A stretch of 64,000 nt of DNA from Candidatus Leptofilum gracile. GTDB lineage: Bacteria; Chloroflexota; Anaerolineae; Promineifilales; Promineifilaceae. Made by a program: the position numbers and the translations under genes. The stretch is from contig JADJOJ010000001.1 of NCBI GenBank assembly GCA_016713825.1, positions 496,001-560,000 of the forward strand. Direction: 5' to 3'. This document shows, piece after piece, positions 49,611-57,468 of this stretch (the stretch's first letter is position 1; every line of letters begins with the position of its first letter). The notes under the pieces were generated by a model. That model worked only from the letters and a program-made list of their open reading frames with translations. It had not been told where the DNA came from and made no database searches.

Positions 49611-50613
49611 ATGACAAACAATCAACCACGCAGCTTTGGCCGCCGCCTTTGGTGGATTTTCCGCACCACGCTGCTGATTTTTTTCTAGTGGCCCTTTCCG
49701 TCGTGGTGTTGGGCGGTTTGGGTTATGCGGGCTACCTGGGTGTGCAAGAAATTCAACGCTCCAACAACAGCCTGATGATGCGCATCGAAGCAAATGAGCA
49801 AAACCTAAACTCGCTGCGCGAACTGGTAAATGCCGAATTTGCCGCAGGCGATCCTGAACAGCAGGTGCAAATCAACCAGTTGCAAAACGAAATTGAATCG
49901 CTAAACCGCCAGCTAGAAGCCTGGCAAACGGTTCAGGCAGAGGAGACGGCCGTTCAAGCCGAACAAATCCAAACCCTGGAAACGAATCTGGCAACGGCCG
50001 TTGCCCAAAACAGCGACCTGGCCGATGAACTAGAAACGGTGCAAACCGCCCTGGTTGCCCTGCAAAGCGATCTCAACAGCGCCAGCGGCCGGGTCGATAC
50101 CCTGGGTGGCGATGTGGATGCGCTGCGCCAAAGCCTGAACGATCTAGACGACAGCCTGGTGGCGCTGGGCAATGAAATGAGTGCCGCCCGCGACAGCGAG
50201 GCTGCCGAACTCCAGCAAAGCCTCACGCAGATCCAGCTGTGGGGATGCTCACCACGGCCCGTTTGGCCCTGGCAGATGAGGATGTAGATGCAGCGGAAAC
50301 GGCCGTAGCCCAGGCCATCCTCCTGGCCGACAGCCTCACCACCGAACCCGCCAGCCTGGCCGCCGCCACCCTGAACCGGCTGCAAACCCGCCTCAGCCTC
50401 GCCGCCGACGGCTTCGCCACCGACCTGGAAATGGTCGCCCAAGATTTACAAGCAGCCAGCAGCGAACTGAACCTGCTCATCGTCGGCCCCACGCCAGAAA
50501 CCGAACTGGTAGAAGCCACCAGCACCCCTTCTGAAACAAGTGAAGGCGATCTGGTTACACCCTCACCCACCGAAACCCCATCGTCCACCCCCACCCCCAC
50601 AACATCTCCGTAA
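49611..50613 (+). CDS. Single-span coiled-coil membrane protein, two apparent frameshifts
   Basis: ATG 49611 follows GAGGAG. It reads MTNNQPRSFGRRLWWIFRTT, LLIFF and then TAG at 49686-49688, caused by a 7-T run (49678-49684); one more T gives LLIFFLVALSVVVLGGLGYA, a full membrane helix. A long coiled coil follows (IEANEQNLNSLRELVNAEFA, VQINQLQNEIESLNRQLEAW, through about residue 200). A second shift at a GGGG run (50241-50244) is repaired by one G, joining TQIQLWG to MLTTARLALADEDVDAAETA and a Thr/Pro tail. Reconstructed length about 334 aa. Same layout as its upstream neighbour, so the two probably form a pair at the cell envelope. Confidence 0.7.
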
Positions 50614-50618
50614 AATAA

Positions 50619-50657
50619 AACCGGGGCTGGTTTTGAAAACCAGCCCCGGTTCTTTTT
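50619..50657. terminator. Strong bidirectional terminator
   Basis: AACCGGGGCTGGTTTT (50619-50634) pairs perfectly with AAAACCAGCCCCGGTT (50636-50651), followed by CTTTTT, with A-rich sequence on the other side. It ends the plus-strand coiled-coil genes and the minus-strand cytochrome genes. Confidence 0.93.
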
Positions 50658-50681
50658 AGCAACTGTTACCGTTCAGCGAAA

Positions 50682-52883
50682 TTATTCACCAACAGCGACA
50701 GCTGGCCGTGTCATGGCAGAAACATCTGCACCCAACTCCGACAGCGTATCATACAAAACCTGAATGACATACTGACCATTGTGAGCAAATGCGCCGGGGT
50801 CCTTTTGGACATATTGGTAATTGTAAGCAGCCCGCAGCAATGTTGGCGTCCAGGTGCTGTACCCTTCGCCTGCATCGTTGAAGAAGTACGGGTAGCTGTG
50901 AGAATCGTACACAATGGGTGCAGCACCCACGCCGACGGCATAATCCGACATTGTGGTGTAAAGCAGTTCAGCCATCGTATTGATTTCGCCAGCCAGACCT
51001 TCGGTTACGTCGCCGTCACCGTCGAAGTCCACTTCACTAACGCGAATGTCTTGCAGATCTTCGGCCGTTTCCACGTTCTCATGACAATCGGTACATTCGG
51101 CCACTTCCACTTCCAACGCATGGGAGTTGTGGCATTCTGTACAATCATCAAACGCGCCTACGTGCTCGTTCTTGCCATTATATTCATTACCAGCAAACTC
51201 GTACGCACCCTGCACTTCCGTGCCGAAAAGCGTAGCGCCCGCCGCGAAGTAATGAATGTTCTGGAACCGCAAACCATCAGCGATTTCATCATCACCAAAA
51301 TCGCCGGTAGCTCGGTTAACAGAACTGGTCGAAGAACGACCCTGATGGCAGTTGATACAAGTATTGGCTTGTTCGCCTTCGCCAAAGGAAACCGTTGCCC
51401 CACTGGGGAAGGTAACCGAATCAAAGACGTACAGTTCAAACGTTTCCAGGTTGCTGTGGCAGGTGGCACAGTTCAAACCATTGGCCGTCGGTTGGGTAAT
51501 GGAAACCCCTTCCGTCGCCAACAGCGGCAGCCCAGCGGCCGAGTGACATTTGCTACAGCTGCCCGGTACCGCGCCATCTTCATCCCAATGACGGAACGCT
51601 TCTTCTGAACCGGCAAAGTGACCGTGGTCAATGCGGTGCAGCGCTTCCATATCAACAGGGGTGGCGATCGCTCCGTTCAGGTCGGCAATCGAATCATAGA
51701 TCAGCTGGATCATGTATTTGCCGCCATGGGCATACCGGCCGGGGTCTTTCAACGAAGCCTGGTAGTTGTAGGCAGCTTTGGCCAGACGAGGCGTCCAGGC
51801 GTTAAACGCGTTGGGGAACGCAGCTTCGCCTTCAGAAACTTCGCCATTGCCATCTGTGTCGATGAAGAAGTAAGGATAGGCGCTGTTATCATAAACCAGC
51901 CCTGCGCCACCTACTTCGGTGGCATACGCCTGCATCGAGGCATACAGAATCGCGCGCATGTCTTCGATTTCGAAGTAAATGCCTTCGCTCATGTCGCCAT
52001 CACCATCGTAGTCCACCAAAGAACCAGGCATACGGATGTCTACCAGGTCTTCTGGGCCACGGGCGTCGGTGTGGCAAGCGGTACATTCGTCGAACTGAAC
52101 TTCCAGCGTGTGCGGGTCATGGCAGCTTACGCAGGTGTCGTACCCTTCCACGTGGTCAAACTTGGAATCGTATGACTGGCCTTCGTATTCGTAGCCACCC
52201 ATGGCCCAGGTACCAAACTGCGTGGCAGCAGCCGCGTAGTAATGGATGTTGGTGAAGCCCAAATCTTCGCTCACGGTATCCAGGTCAGCTGCCGGATCCA
52301 GCCCGGCGTTGACGATGGAATCGTTGACGGAGACGGTGGACGCGCGCCCTTGGTGACACTGCATACACCGTGCTTCTGGGCCTAAGCCAGTGATTTCTGC
52401 CCCAGAGGGGAAGACGACACTGGACAGGTCAACAGTCACACTGTTGTGGCAAGCTTCACACTCCACTGTGGTACCAAGGGGAGCTGATGCATCTACTGCG
52501 CCAAAAGCAGAGCCATCAGCCCCCAGGAAGTCGAGGAAACCAGGCGTGCTGTGACATTTGGCACAGCTAGCCGGTACTTCGGCCGGATCGTCTTCATTCC
52601 AGTGAATAAAGGCTTCAGCGCTGGCATCAGCGTGACCAGATGCGGCCCACTGATCGGCGAAGGGGATGGTGGATACGGCCGTTTCTGGCTCTACCATCAC
52701 CTCTACCACGCGCGTTACCTCTACCTGGACCTCAACGGTTTCCGCTTCGCCGGGTACTTCAACCTCGACTACCCGCGTAACCTCCACTGTTTCCGGTTCC
52801 TGGCTGCAAGCAACAACAACCAAACCCAAAAGCAGCAGAAGCCCGAGAAAAACGTAAACGCTTTTATACTTCGGGTTAAACAT
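50682..52883 (-). CDS. Decaheme c-type cytochrome lipoprotein with internal duplication, 733 aa
   Basis: Lipoprotein signal MFNPKYKSVYVFLGLLLLLG with lipobox VVAC, then a VEVTRVVEVEV spacer. Ten CxxCH haem sites: CAKCH, CEACH, CMQCH, CVSCH, CTACH in the first half and CSKCH, CATCH, CINCH, CTECH, CTDCH in the second. The halves (about 75-410 and 415-725) repeat each other, for example FTNIHYYAAAATQFGTWAMG and FQNIHYFAAGATLFGTEVQG. Each has an EF-hand-like calcium loop (DYDGDGDMSEG, DFDGDGDVTEG), with a third one (DTDGNGEVSEG) in the first half. Shine-Dalgarno AAAGGAGG. An extracytoplasmic electron carrier, anchored by lipid. It lies 167 bp after the cytochrome b gene. One octamer copy in 2.2 kb. 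Confidence 0.92.
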   Translation of the reverse strand: MFNPKYKSVYVFLGLLLLLGLVVVACSQEPETVEVTRVVEVEVPGEAETVEVQVEVTRVVEVMVEPETAVSTIPFADQWAASGHADASAEAFIHWNEDDPAEVPASCAKCHSTPGFLDFLGADGSAFGAVDASAPLGTTVECEACHNSVTVDLSSVVFPSGAEITGLGPEARCMQCHQGRASTVSVNDSIVNAGLDPAADLDTVSEDLGFTNIHYYAAAATQFGTWAMGGYEYEGQSYDSKFDHVEGYDTCVSCHDPHTLEVQFDECTACHTDARGPEDLVDIRMPGSLVDYDGDGDMSEGIYFEIEDMRAILYASMQAYATEVGGAGLVYDNSAYPYFFIDTDGNGEVSEGEAAFPNAFNAWTPRLAKAAYNYQASLKDPGRYAHGGKYMIQLIYDSIADLNGAIATPVDMEALHRIDHGHFAGSEEAFRHWDEDGAVPGSCSKCHSAAGLPLLATEGVSITQPTANGLNCATCHSNLETFELYVFDSVTFPSGATVSFGEGEQANTCINCHQGRSSTSSVNRATGDFGDDEIADGLRFQNIHYFAAGATLFGTEVQGAYEFAGNEYNGKNEHVGAFDDCTECHNSHALEVEVAECTDCHENVETAEDLQDIRVSEVDFDGDGDVTEGLAGEINTMAELLYTTMSDYAVGVGAAPIVYDSHSYPYFFNDAGEGYSTWTPTLLRAAYNYQYVQKDPGAFAHNGQYVIQVLYDTLSELGADVSAMTRPAVAVGE

Positions 52884-53050
52884 ATAAACCTCCTTTGCAA
52901 CGGATCTATCAAGGAAAGTATGCAGAAAGAAGCCCCCTCTACACCCTCCCTGAAAAATAGTTCAAAGACGATACAGGGAAACACCCTGCATCGCCTAAGG
53001 ACTTAAAAAAAAGATCACACAGCCAGCCAGAAAAGCGAAAAACGGGCTAG

Positions 53051-53929
53051 CTATGGTGATGGCGTACTTAAAGGTACAAAGACCTCGCGGGTAACCCGTG
53101 GAATCGTTTCGATGGCAGTTTGCTCAAAAGTAAAGGCCCAAACCAGGCCTGCCAGCAGCAAAATCCCCACCACAGCAGCGACAATAAAAAAGATGCGCTG
53201 CCGCTGGTGCAAAACTGGTAAAGCGAGTTCTGGCCACGGGTCACCACCAGCTTCCAAACGCTCCAGTTCCAGGGCATGCTCCTCTTCCATTTGGTGGCGA
53301 GGCAGCATGCCAGTAAACATGCTGGGATTAAAATGTTTAATGTGCACATTATACATGTGCCAAATTACAATACTAAGCACAGCCAGCAGCGCCTCGCCGC
53401 CATGTGCGGCTTTGGCGGCCGGAATAAATTGCCCCGGCAGCAGCACCGTCGCCGCAATGGGGTTCCACAACACAAAACCGGTCAGTGCCATGATGGCCGT
53501 TCCCCAAACCACCGCCCAATACTCTACTTTTTCGCCAAAGTTAAATTTGGCCATTTTAGGCGCTTCATCGGTGAACCCTAAATTGTGCTTGATGGTTTGA
53601 ATCACATCTTGCAAATCTTTCTTCTCTGGCAGCATGCGCATCCGCTCACGCTTCACAAAAAAGCGGTAAGCCGAAGTAAAGAGATGGTAGATGGAGCCAA
53701 TAACCAGAATGATGGCGGCCCAACGATGGATAACACGGACAAACTCAATGCCGCCCATCACGTTAATCATCCACTCGGCCCACGCTTGCAGGGCATATTT
53801 TTGGGGCAGGCCGGTAATGGTCAGCACGGTAAAGCTCACCATTAAAATGGCATGTTCAATCCGCGCCATCGTTCGGAAACGAGGATACTGTTTTTCGTCG
53901 TGAGGTACTTCTTGTGTGGTACTGGTCAT
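53051..53929 (-). CDS. Membrane cytochrome b subunit (FdnI/HydC-like), 292 aa
   Basis: Four or five membrane helices with His at haem-ligand positions: ARIEHAILMVSFTVLTITGL, FVRVIHRWAAIILVIGSIYH, ALTGFVLWNPIAATVLLPGQ and HGGEALLAVLSIVIWHMYNV. The pattern is that of formate dehydrogenase gamma / Ni-Fe hydrogenase b subunits, which exchange electrons between periplasmic haems and the quinone pool. The C-terminus has another helix (IFFIVAAVVGILLLAGLVWA) and a short external tail. It starts 4 bp after the 14-haem gene ends, so the two are co-translated. It is the quinone-side partner of the multihaem proteins. Confidence 0.85.
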   Translation of the reverse strand: MTSTTQEVPHDEKQYPRFRTMARIEHAILMVSFTVLTITGLPQKYALQAWAEWMINVMGGIEFVRVIHRWAAIILVIGSIYHLFTSAYRFFVKRERMRMLPEKKDLQDVIQTIKHNLGFTDEAPKMAKFNFGEKVEYWAVVWGTAIMALTGFVLWNPIAATVLLPGQFIPAAKAAHGGEALLAVLSIVIWHMYNVHIKHFNPSMFTGMLPRHQMEEEHALELERLEAGGDPWPELALPVLHQRQRIFFIVAAVVGILLLAGLVWAFTFEQTAIETIPRVTREVFVPLSTPSP

Positions 53930-53933
53930 CGCT

Positions 53934-55601
53934 TTATCCTCTTAGCCGCAGCCGTACACGCCGGTAAATGTCTGTCGCAACCATGAAGCCAAAGAACCCC
54001 AAGGTGGCCGGTATCACAATTTGGTAGAAAAGGTTCACCAGATAAACCAGCGGATTGTTTTGCAGCGATGGTTTGAAATGGCTGGTCCAGCTATCTGGGA
54101 AGTTGGCCGTCGCATCCGGGTGACATTGCTGGCAGGTTTCTAGCAAATTGGCCTTGATGCCAGCTTCTGGATCGTCTGGGGCTTTGATGGCGTGAACGCC
54201 GTGGCAATCGTAGCAAACAGCCTTGTTGGTTTCTACGTTCGGGTCCTGATGTTCAAACAGGGTTACGGTGGTGCCGTGGAAATCAGCCACGTAGGTATCG
54301 AACACGTCGGTGGAGATTTCGTATTTTTCCATCAGCTCCACATCGGCATGGCATTCGGCGCACAGTTGGGGTGAGCGAATGCGGAATAGCGCGGTAGTGG
54401 GGTCGGAGATGTTATGCACGCCGTGGCAGTTGATGCAGGTAGGCACATCTGGGTTGCTTTCGCTAAGCAGGGCTTCGCCGTGTACGCTGGTGGCGTATTC
54501 GTCGAAGATGGTGCTGTGGCATTGCTCACAGGTGTAAGAAATGCGCTCACGCGGTTCGTTGGGGATGGGGGTGTCGTGTGCGCCGTGGCAGTCGGTACAA
54601 ACGGCCGCTTCCAGTTCACCTTCTGCAATGGCCGCCCCATGCACATCGTCTAACGTGTGATCATAGTTTGTTTCGTGGCAACGGCCGCACAGTGGATATT
54701 GCTGCAAATTATATTCGCGCTCGCTTTCAACCGTCACAGGCTCGTGCGGGAAGCGCACATCTTCATGACAATCTGTACAGGCCAGCGGCTGCCAGGAATT
54801 GCCGTCACCATGCACCGAATCGTGCAAAGCATTGGCATCAATCGTCAGATTCAGCGTATCCCCGTTGGGGAAGGTGTAAGTTAGCCCTTCCTGACTGTGG
54901 CAAGCCAGACAGTAGCTGTTGTCTACTTGTTGGGTAAACAGCCCTGCCTGAATAATTTCTGTGAGCTGGCTGGCCTCTACAATTGGCACATCTTGCTCAA
55001 CATGACAGTCGGTACACGCTTCGGTACCTGCGCCAGATTGCCATTCCTCAACTGTCAGCACATCGTGCGATCCGTGACAATCGGTACAGGCCACTGGATT
55101 TTCAGATTCTGGCCCAGGATGGCTGGTAATATGCGGCTGTACATGGCAGGTCTGACAGTTGGCCGACTGGGTTAACTCATATTCGCGCAGCGTATCGGCC
55201 GAAACAGGCACGTGGGGCTGCTGGTAATTATTGATGGGCTGGTGACAGCTAGAACACGCCACTGGGTCTGAAGCGGCATCGCCGTGGGCAGAGTTGGCCA
55301 AAACCGCCAAATCAATCTGCGCCGAGACGGTTTCACCAGAAGGGAAAACAACATTTTCTTCCGTATCTGAATGGCAAAGCCGACAAGCGGTGTCGTCTGC
55401 AATTTGGGCATGGGCTAACTGGTTGACTGCCAGTACGGCCGTTTGGTTCGCATCTGTGATGGGCGGATGGGATTGGATAACGGCCGTAATATCCGGTTCC
55501 GGCGCTGCCAGGGTAGGCAGCACGTAGATAGCGACCAGGCAAGCCAAAACCGCACACACACCGCCCCAAACCATACGCCGCTTGTTAATCAACTGTTCCA
55601 A
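53934..55601 (-). CDS. 14-haem c-type cytochrome, membrane anchored, 555 aa
   Basis: Fourteen CxxCH motifs counted, from CRLCH near residue 75 to CQQCH near 500. Many have the form C-T-D-C-H-G with the distal His pattern of NrfH/NapC- and OTR-like multihaem proteins. An N-terminal anchor (MVWGGVCAVLACLVAIYVLP) and a C-terminal helix (VNLFYQIVIPATLGFFGFMV) fix both ends in the membrane. Start: TTG 55601, 5 nt after GGAGG; an ATG at 55574 is the alternative. It sits between the octahaem lipoprotein and cytochrome b genes, and so is likely to be the central wire of the complex. Confidence 0.9.
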   Translation of the reverse strand: MEQLINKRRMVWGGVCAVLACLVAIYVLPTLAAPEPDITAVIQSHPPITDANQTAVLAVNQLAHAQIADDTACRLCHSDTEENVVFPSGETVSAQIDLAVLANSAHGDAASDPVACSSCHQPINNYQQPHVPVSADTLREYELTQSANCQTCHVQPHITSHPGPESENPVACTDCHGSHDVLTVEEWQSGAGTEACTDCHVEQDVPIVEASQLTEIIQAGLFTQQVDNSYCLACHSQEGLTYTFPNGDTLNLTIDANALHDSVHGDGNSWQPLACTDCHEDVRFPHEPVTVESEREYNLQQYPLCGRCHETNYDHTLDDVHGAAIAEGELEAAVCTDCHGAHDTPIPNEPRERISYTCEQCHSTIFDEYATSVHGEALLSESNPDVPTCINCHGVHNISDPTTALFRIRSPQLCAECHADVELMEKYEISTDVFDTYVADFHGTTVTLFEHQDPNVETNKAVCYDCHGVHAIKAPDDPEAGIKANLLETCQQCHPDATANFPDSWTSHFKPSLQNNPLVYLVNLFYQIVIPATLGFFGFMVATDIYRRVRLRLRG

Positions 55602-55646
55602 AGTGGCCTCCAATGCTTGTCGGGTTACTGTTCGTCAAAATCACGG

Positions 55647-56918
55647 TTAGGGTGCTTCAGAATCCACAGGCGCTTCTGCCGGTGCTTCCACCGCGGCGGG
55701 CGGGGTGTGGTAGCCAACTGCCAGGGCCAGCAATGCCTCATCAGAAACTTCTGGGGCACGGCCATCTGGGTTGTGACAACTGCGGCAGGCAAAGTTCAGC
55801 GAGATGCGTGTGGTGGCCAGGGTGCCATCCTCATTAAACTGCTCTAGCTGCGTGGGGTTAATGGCCATCACGTGCGTACGCAGATCGGCCGTATACATTT
55901 CCGCATCGCCCACAGCATTTTGCACCAGGCGCGGCATGTGACAGTCGATACAATCTACGCCGCCAATCTCATTGTGCCCAGCTTCATACTGTGTCTGCGC
56001 AAAGTGGCAATCTTCACAGCTTGTCTGTACGGTTGCCAGGTCGGCCTCGCGCAGCTGCACCACGCCTGTGTGCGGGTCGTGGCAAACCACACAATCCAGC
56101 ATCAGATGTTGGCTTTGGTACAAATCGTCATAGCTTTCGTGGTGGGAGATAAAACCGTTTTCAGCAATAACGCCTTCCAGCGGCGCACCAGGGGTATGAC
56201 AGGTATCGCAAGATTCTCCATCTCGGTTGATAGTAAGGCGGACGGTGATGGGGCTTTCGGCGTGTTGGCTGCCAGCGCCGTGGCATTCTTCACACTGCAC
56301 GCCGCCAAAAGCCCAACTGCCCACAATGCCATCCAGGCCATCCTGGTTGCCAATGGGACTGTAGCCGGTGGTGTGGCAGGTGCCACAATCGTAGGCCAGG
56401 GTTTCGTCTTCGGTATGGTAAGCCACCCACTCATCACCCTGGTCAATTTCATCATTATCCAGGTTGTACTGGGCTTGCTCACCGGTGATGAGGTTGCCAT
56501 TTTGGTCTAGAAAGCGTGCTTTCCAATTGTACCCACCGATGACGTAGCTGATATCGTCCCAGGTGTAGCCGGGCGGGGGATCGCTGACTTCCGAGAAGGG
56601 AAATTGGGGGGCTTCGCCGTTGGCAACGGCCGTTACCTGATGCGGATGCCCACTCAGCATGAAAACATCATAGATATCTTCATGGCATTCGGCACATGCT
56701 TCGCTGCCGATAAATGTCGGAGGCGTATAGCTCAGGCCATCCAGACCAGCGGGGCCGGGAACGCCCTGTTCACCTTGTGCACCTTGCGGCCCGGGAGGGC
56801 CTTGGGGGCCAATGGGGCCCAAGGGGCCTTCTGCACCGGGTTCCCCGGCACAAGCGGCCACAAAGGTGACAACGGCCGTAATGAAAAGCATCATTAAGAA
56901 CCATTGTTTACGTTGCAT
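55647..56918 (-). CDS. Octahaem cytochrome c lipoprotein with collagen-like stalk, 423 aa
   Basis: Start at 56918 after GAGGAGG. Signal MQRKQWFLMMLFITAVVTFV with lipobox VAAC. The mature N-terminus is a collagen-like run of about eleven Gly-X-Y triplets (GPLGPIGPQGPPGPQGAQGE and on to GPAGLDG). Eight CxxCH sites: CAECH, CGTCH, CEECH, CDTCH, CVVCH, CEDCH, CIDCH, CRSCH; the first haem region (GSEACAECHEDIYDVFMLSG) resembles cytochrome c554-type proteins. It is the first gene of the minus-strand cytochrome operon. A trimeric collagen stalk would hold the haem domain away from the membrane, perhaps through the cell wall layer (inference). Confidence 0.9.
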   Translation of the reverse strand: MQRKQWFLMMLFITAVVTFVAACAGEPGAEGPLGPIGPQGPPGPQGAQGEQGVPGPAGLDGLSYTPPTFIGSEACAECHEDIYDVFMLSGHPHQVTAVANGEAPQFPFSEVSDPPPGYTWDDISYVIGGYNWKARFLDQNGNLITGEQAQYNLDNDEIDQGDEWVAYHTEDETLAYDCGTCHTTGYSPIGNQDGLDGIVGSWAFGGVQCEECHGAGSQHAESPITVRLTINRDGESCDTCHTPGAPLEGVIAENGFISHHESYDDLYQSQHLMLDCVVCHDPHTGVVQLREADLATVQTSCEDCHFAQTQYEAGHNEIGGVDCIDCHMPRLVQNAVGDAEMYTADLRTHVMAINPTQLEQFNEDGTLATTRISLNFACRSCHNPDGRAPEVSDEALLALAVGYHTPPAAVEAPAEAPVDSEAP

Positions 56919-56997
56919 ACTGCCTCCTCTCTCTTCGCATTGCTTATTTGACATAATAGTATTAGTTGTTCTTATCTTTGGTTAATGTAGCCTGCAC

Positions 56998-57003
56998 ATT
57001 ATA
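56998..57003 (-). promoter_or_regulatory. -10 box TATAAT of the cytochrome operon
   Basis: TATAAT on the minus strand, 79 bp upstream of the ATG at 56918. The matching -35 region (near 57021-57026) is poor, which fits an activator-dependent promoter. A TGAC-N4-GTCA site lies just upstream. Confidence 0.45.
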
Positions 57004-57027
57004 CCGGGCAGTTTCTAGCGTCCGTAA

Positions 57028-57039
57028 TGACAAATGTCA
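57028..57039. promoter_or_regulatory. Crp/Fnr-type operator TGACAAATGTCA
   Basis: A TGAC-N4-GTCA dyad, followed at 57041-57055 by a half-similar TGACAAATGATGACA. Its centre is about 42 bp before the start expected from the TATAAT at 56998-57003, the classic class II activator position. Fnr/Dnr-type control by oxygen or nitrogen oxides would make sense for a respiratory cytochrome operon. No Crp/Fnr regulator with an HTH is in the window. Confidence 0.4.
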
Positions 57040-57254
57040 CTGACAAATGATGACAGACGTTGCAGAATAGGGAGTACCTCTGGTGAGAATAAGGAAATCT
57101 TATGCGAGACGGAGCTAACAAATGGCAAAAAGATTCCAGCTTGACGCAATTATGCACAAATGTGAGGCGAGTTGAAGCCATGATACGCCTCCATGATGCA
57201 ACAGGATGGCTTTTTATGCAACTTTTATTTGTCGTTTAATTACCCAAAGTAGGG

Positions 57255-57260
57255 TATAAT
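57255..57260 (+). promoter_or_regulatory. -10 box TATAAT, probable gyrA promoter
   Basis: GGGTATAATTTTG at 57252-57264. A start near 57267 would give gyrA a leader of about 200 nt with one ACGGCCGT copy (57387). The -35 is weak. No gene is seen between 56919 and 57468; the region holds two diverging promoters. Confidence 0.4.
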
Positions 57261-57468
57261 TTTGCTAAGTTTTGACCTAAAAATCAGATATTTTCTCACC
57301 CTCAACGCGGTGGTTTTTTTGTTACTTAAACCCTATGCCACAATTTGCAAAATTGAGCAGGTAATTGCGTAAAATGCCGTTGTAAAACGGCCGTTTACCC
57401 TTCAGCAGTTGGCAGCTTAAACCGTAAGCTGGCCCATTATGCTGTAAACCCTCTGTGGAGGTTCCATT

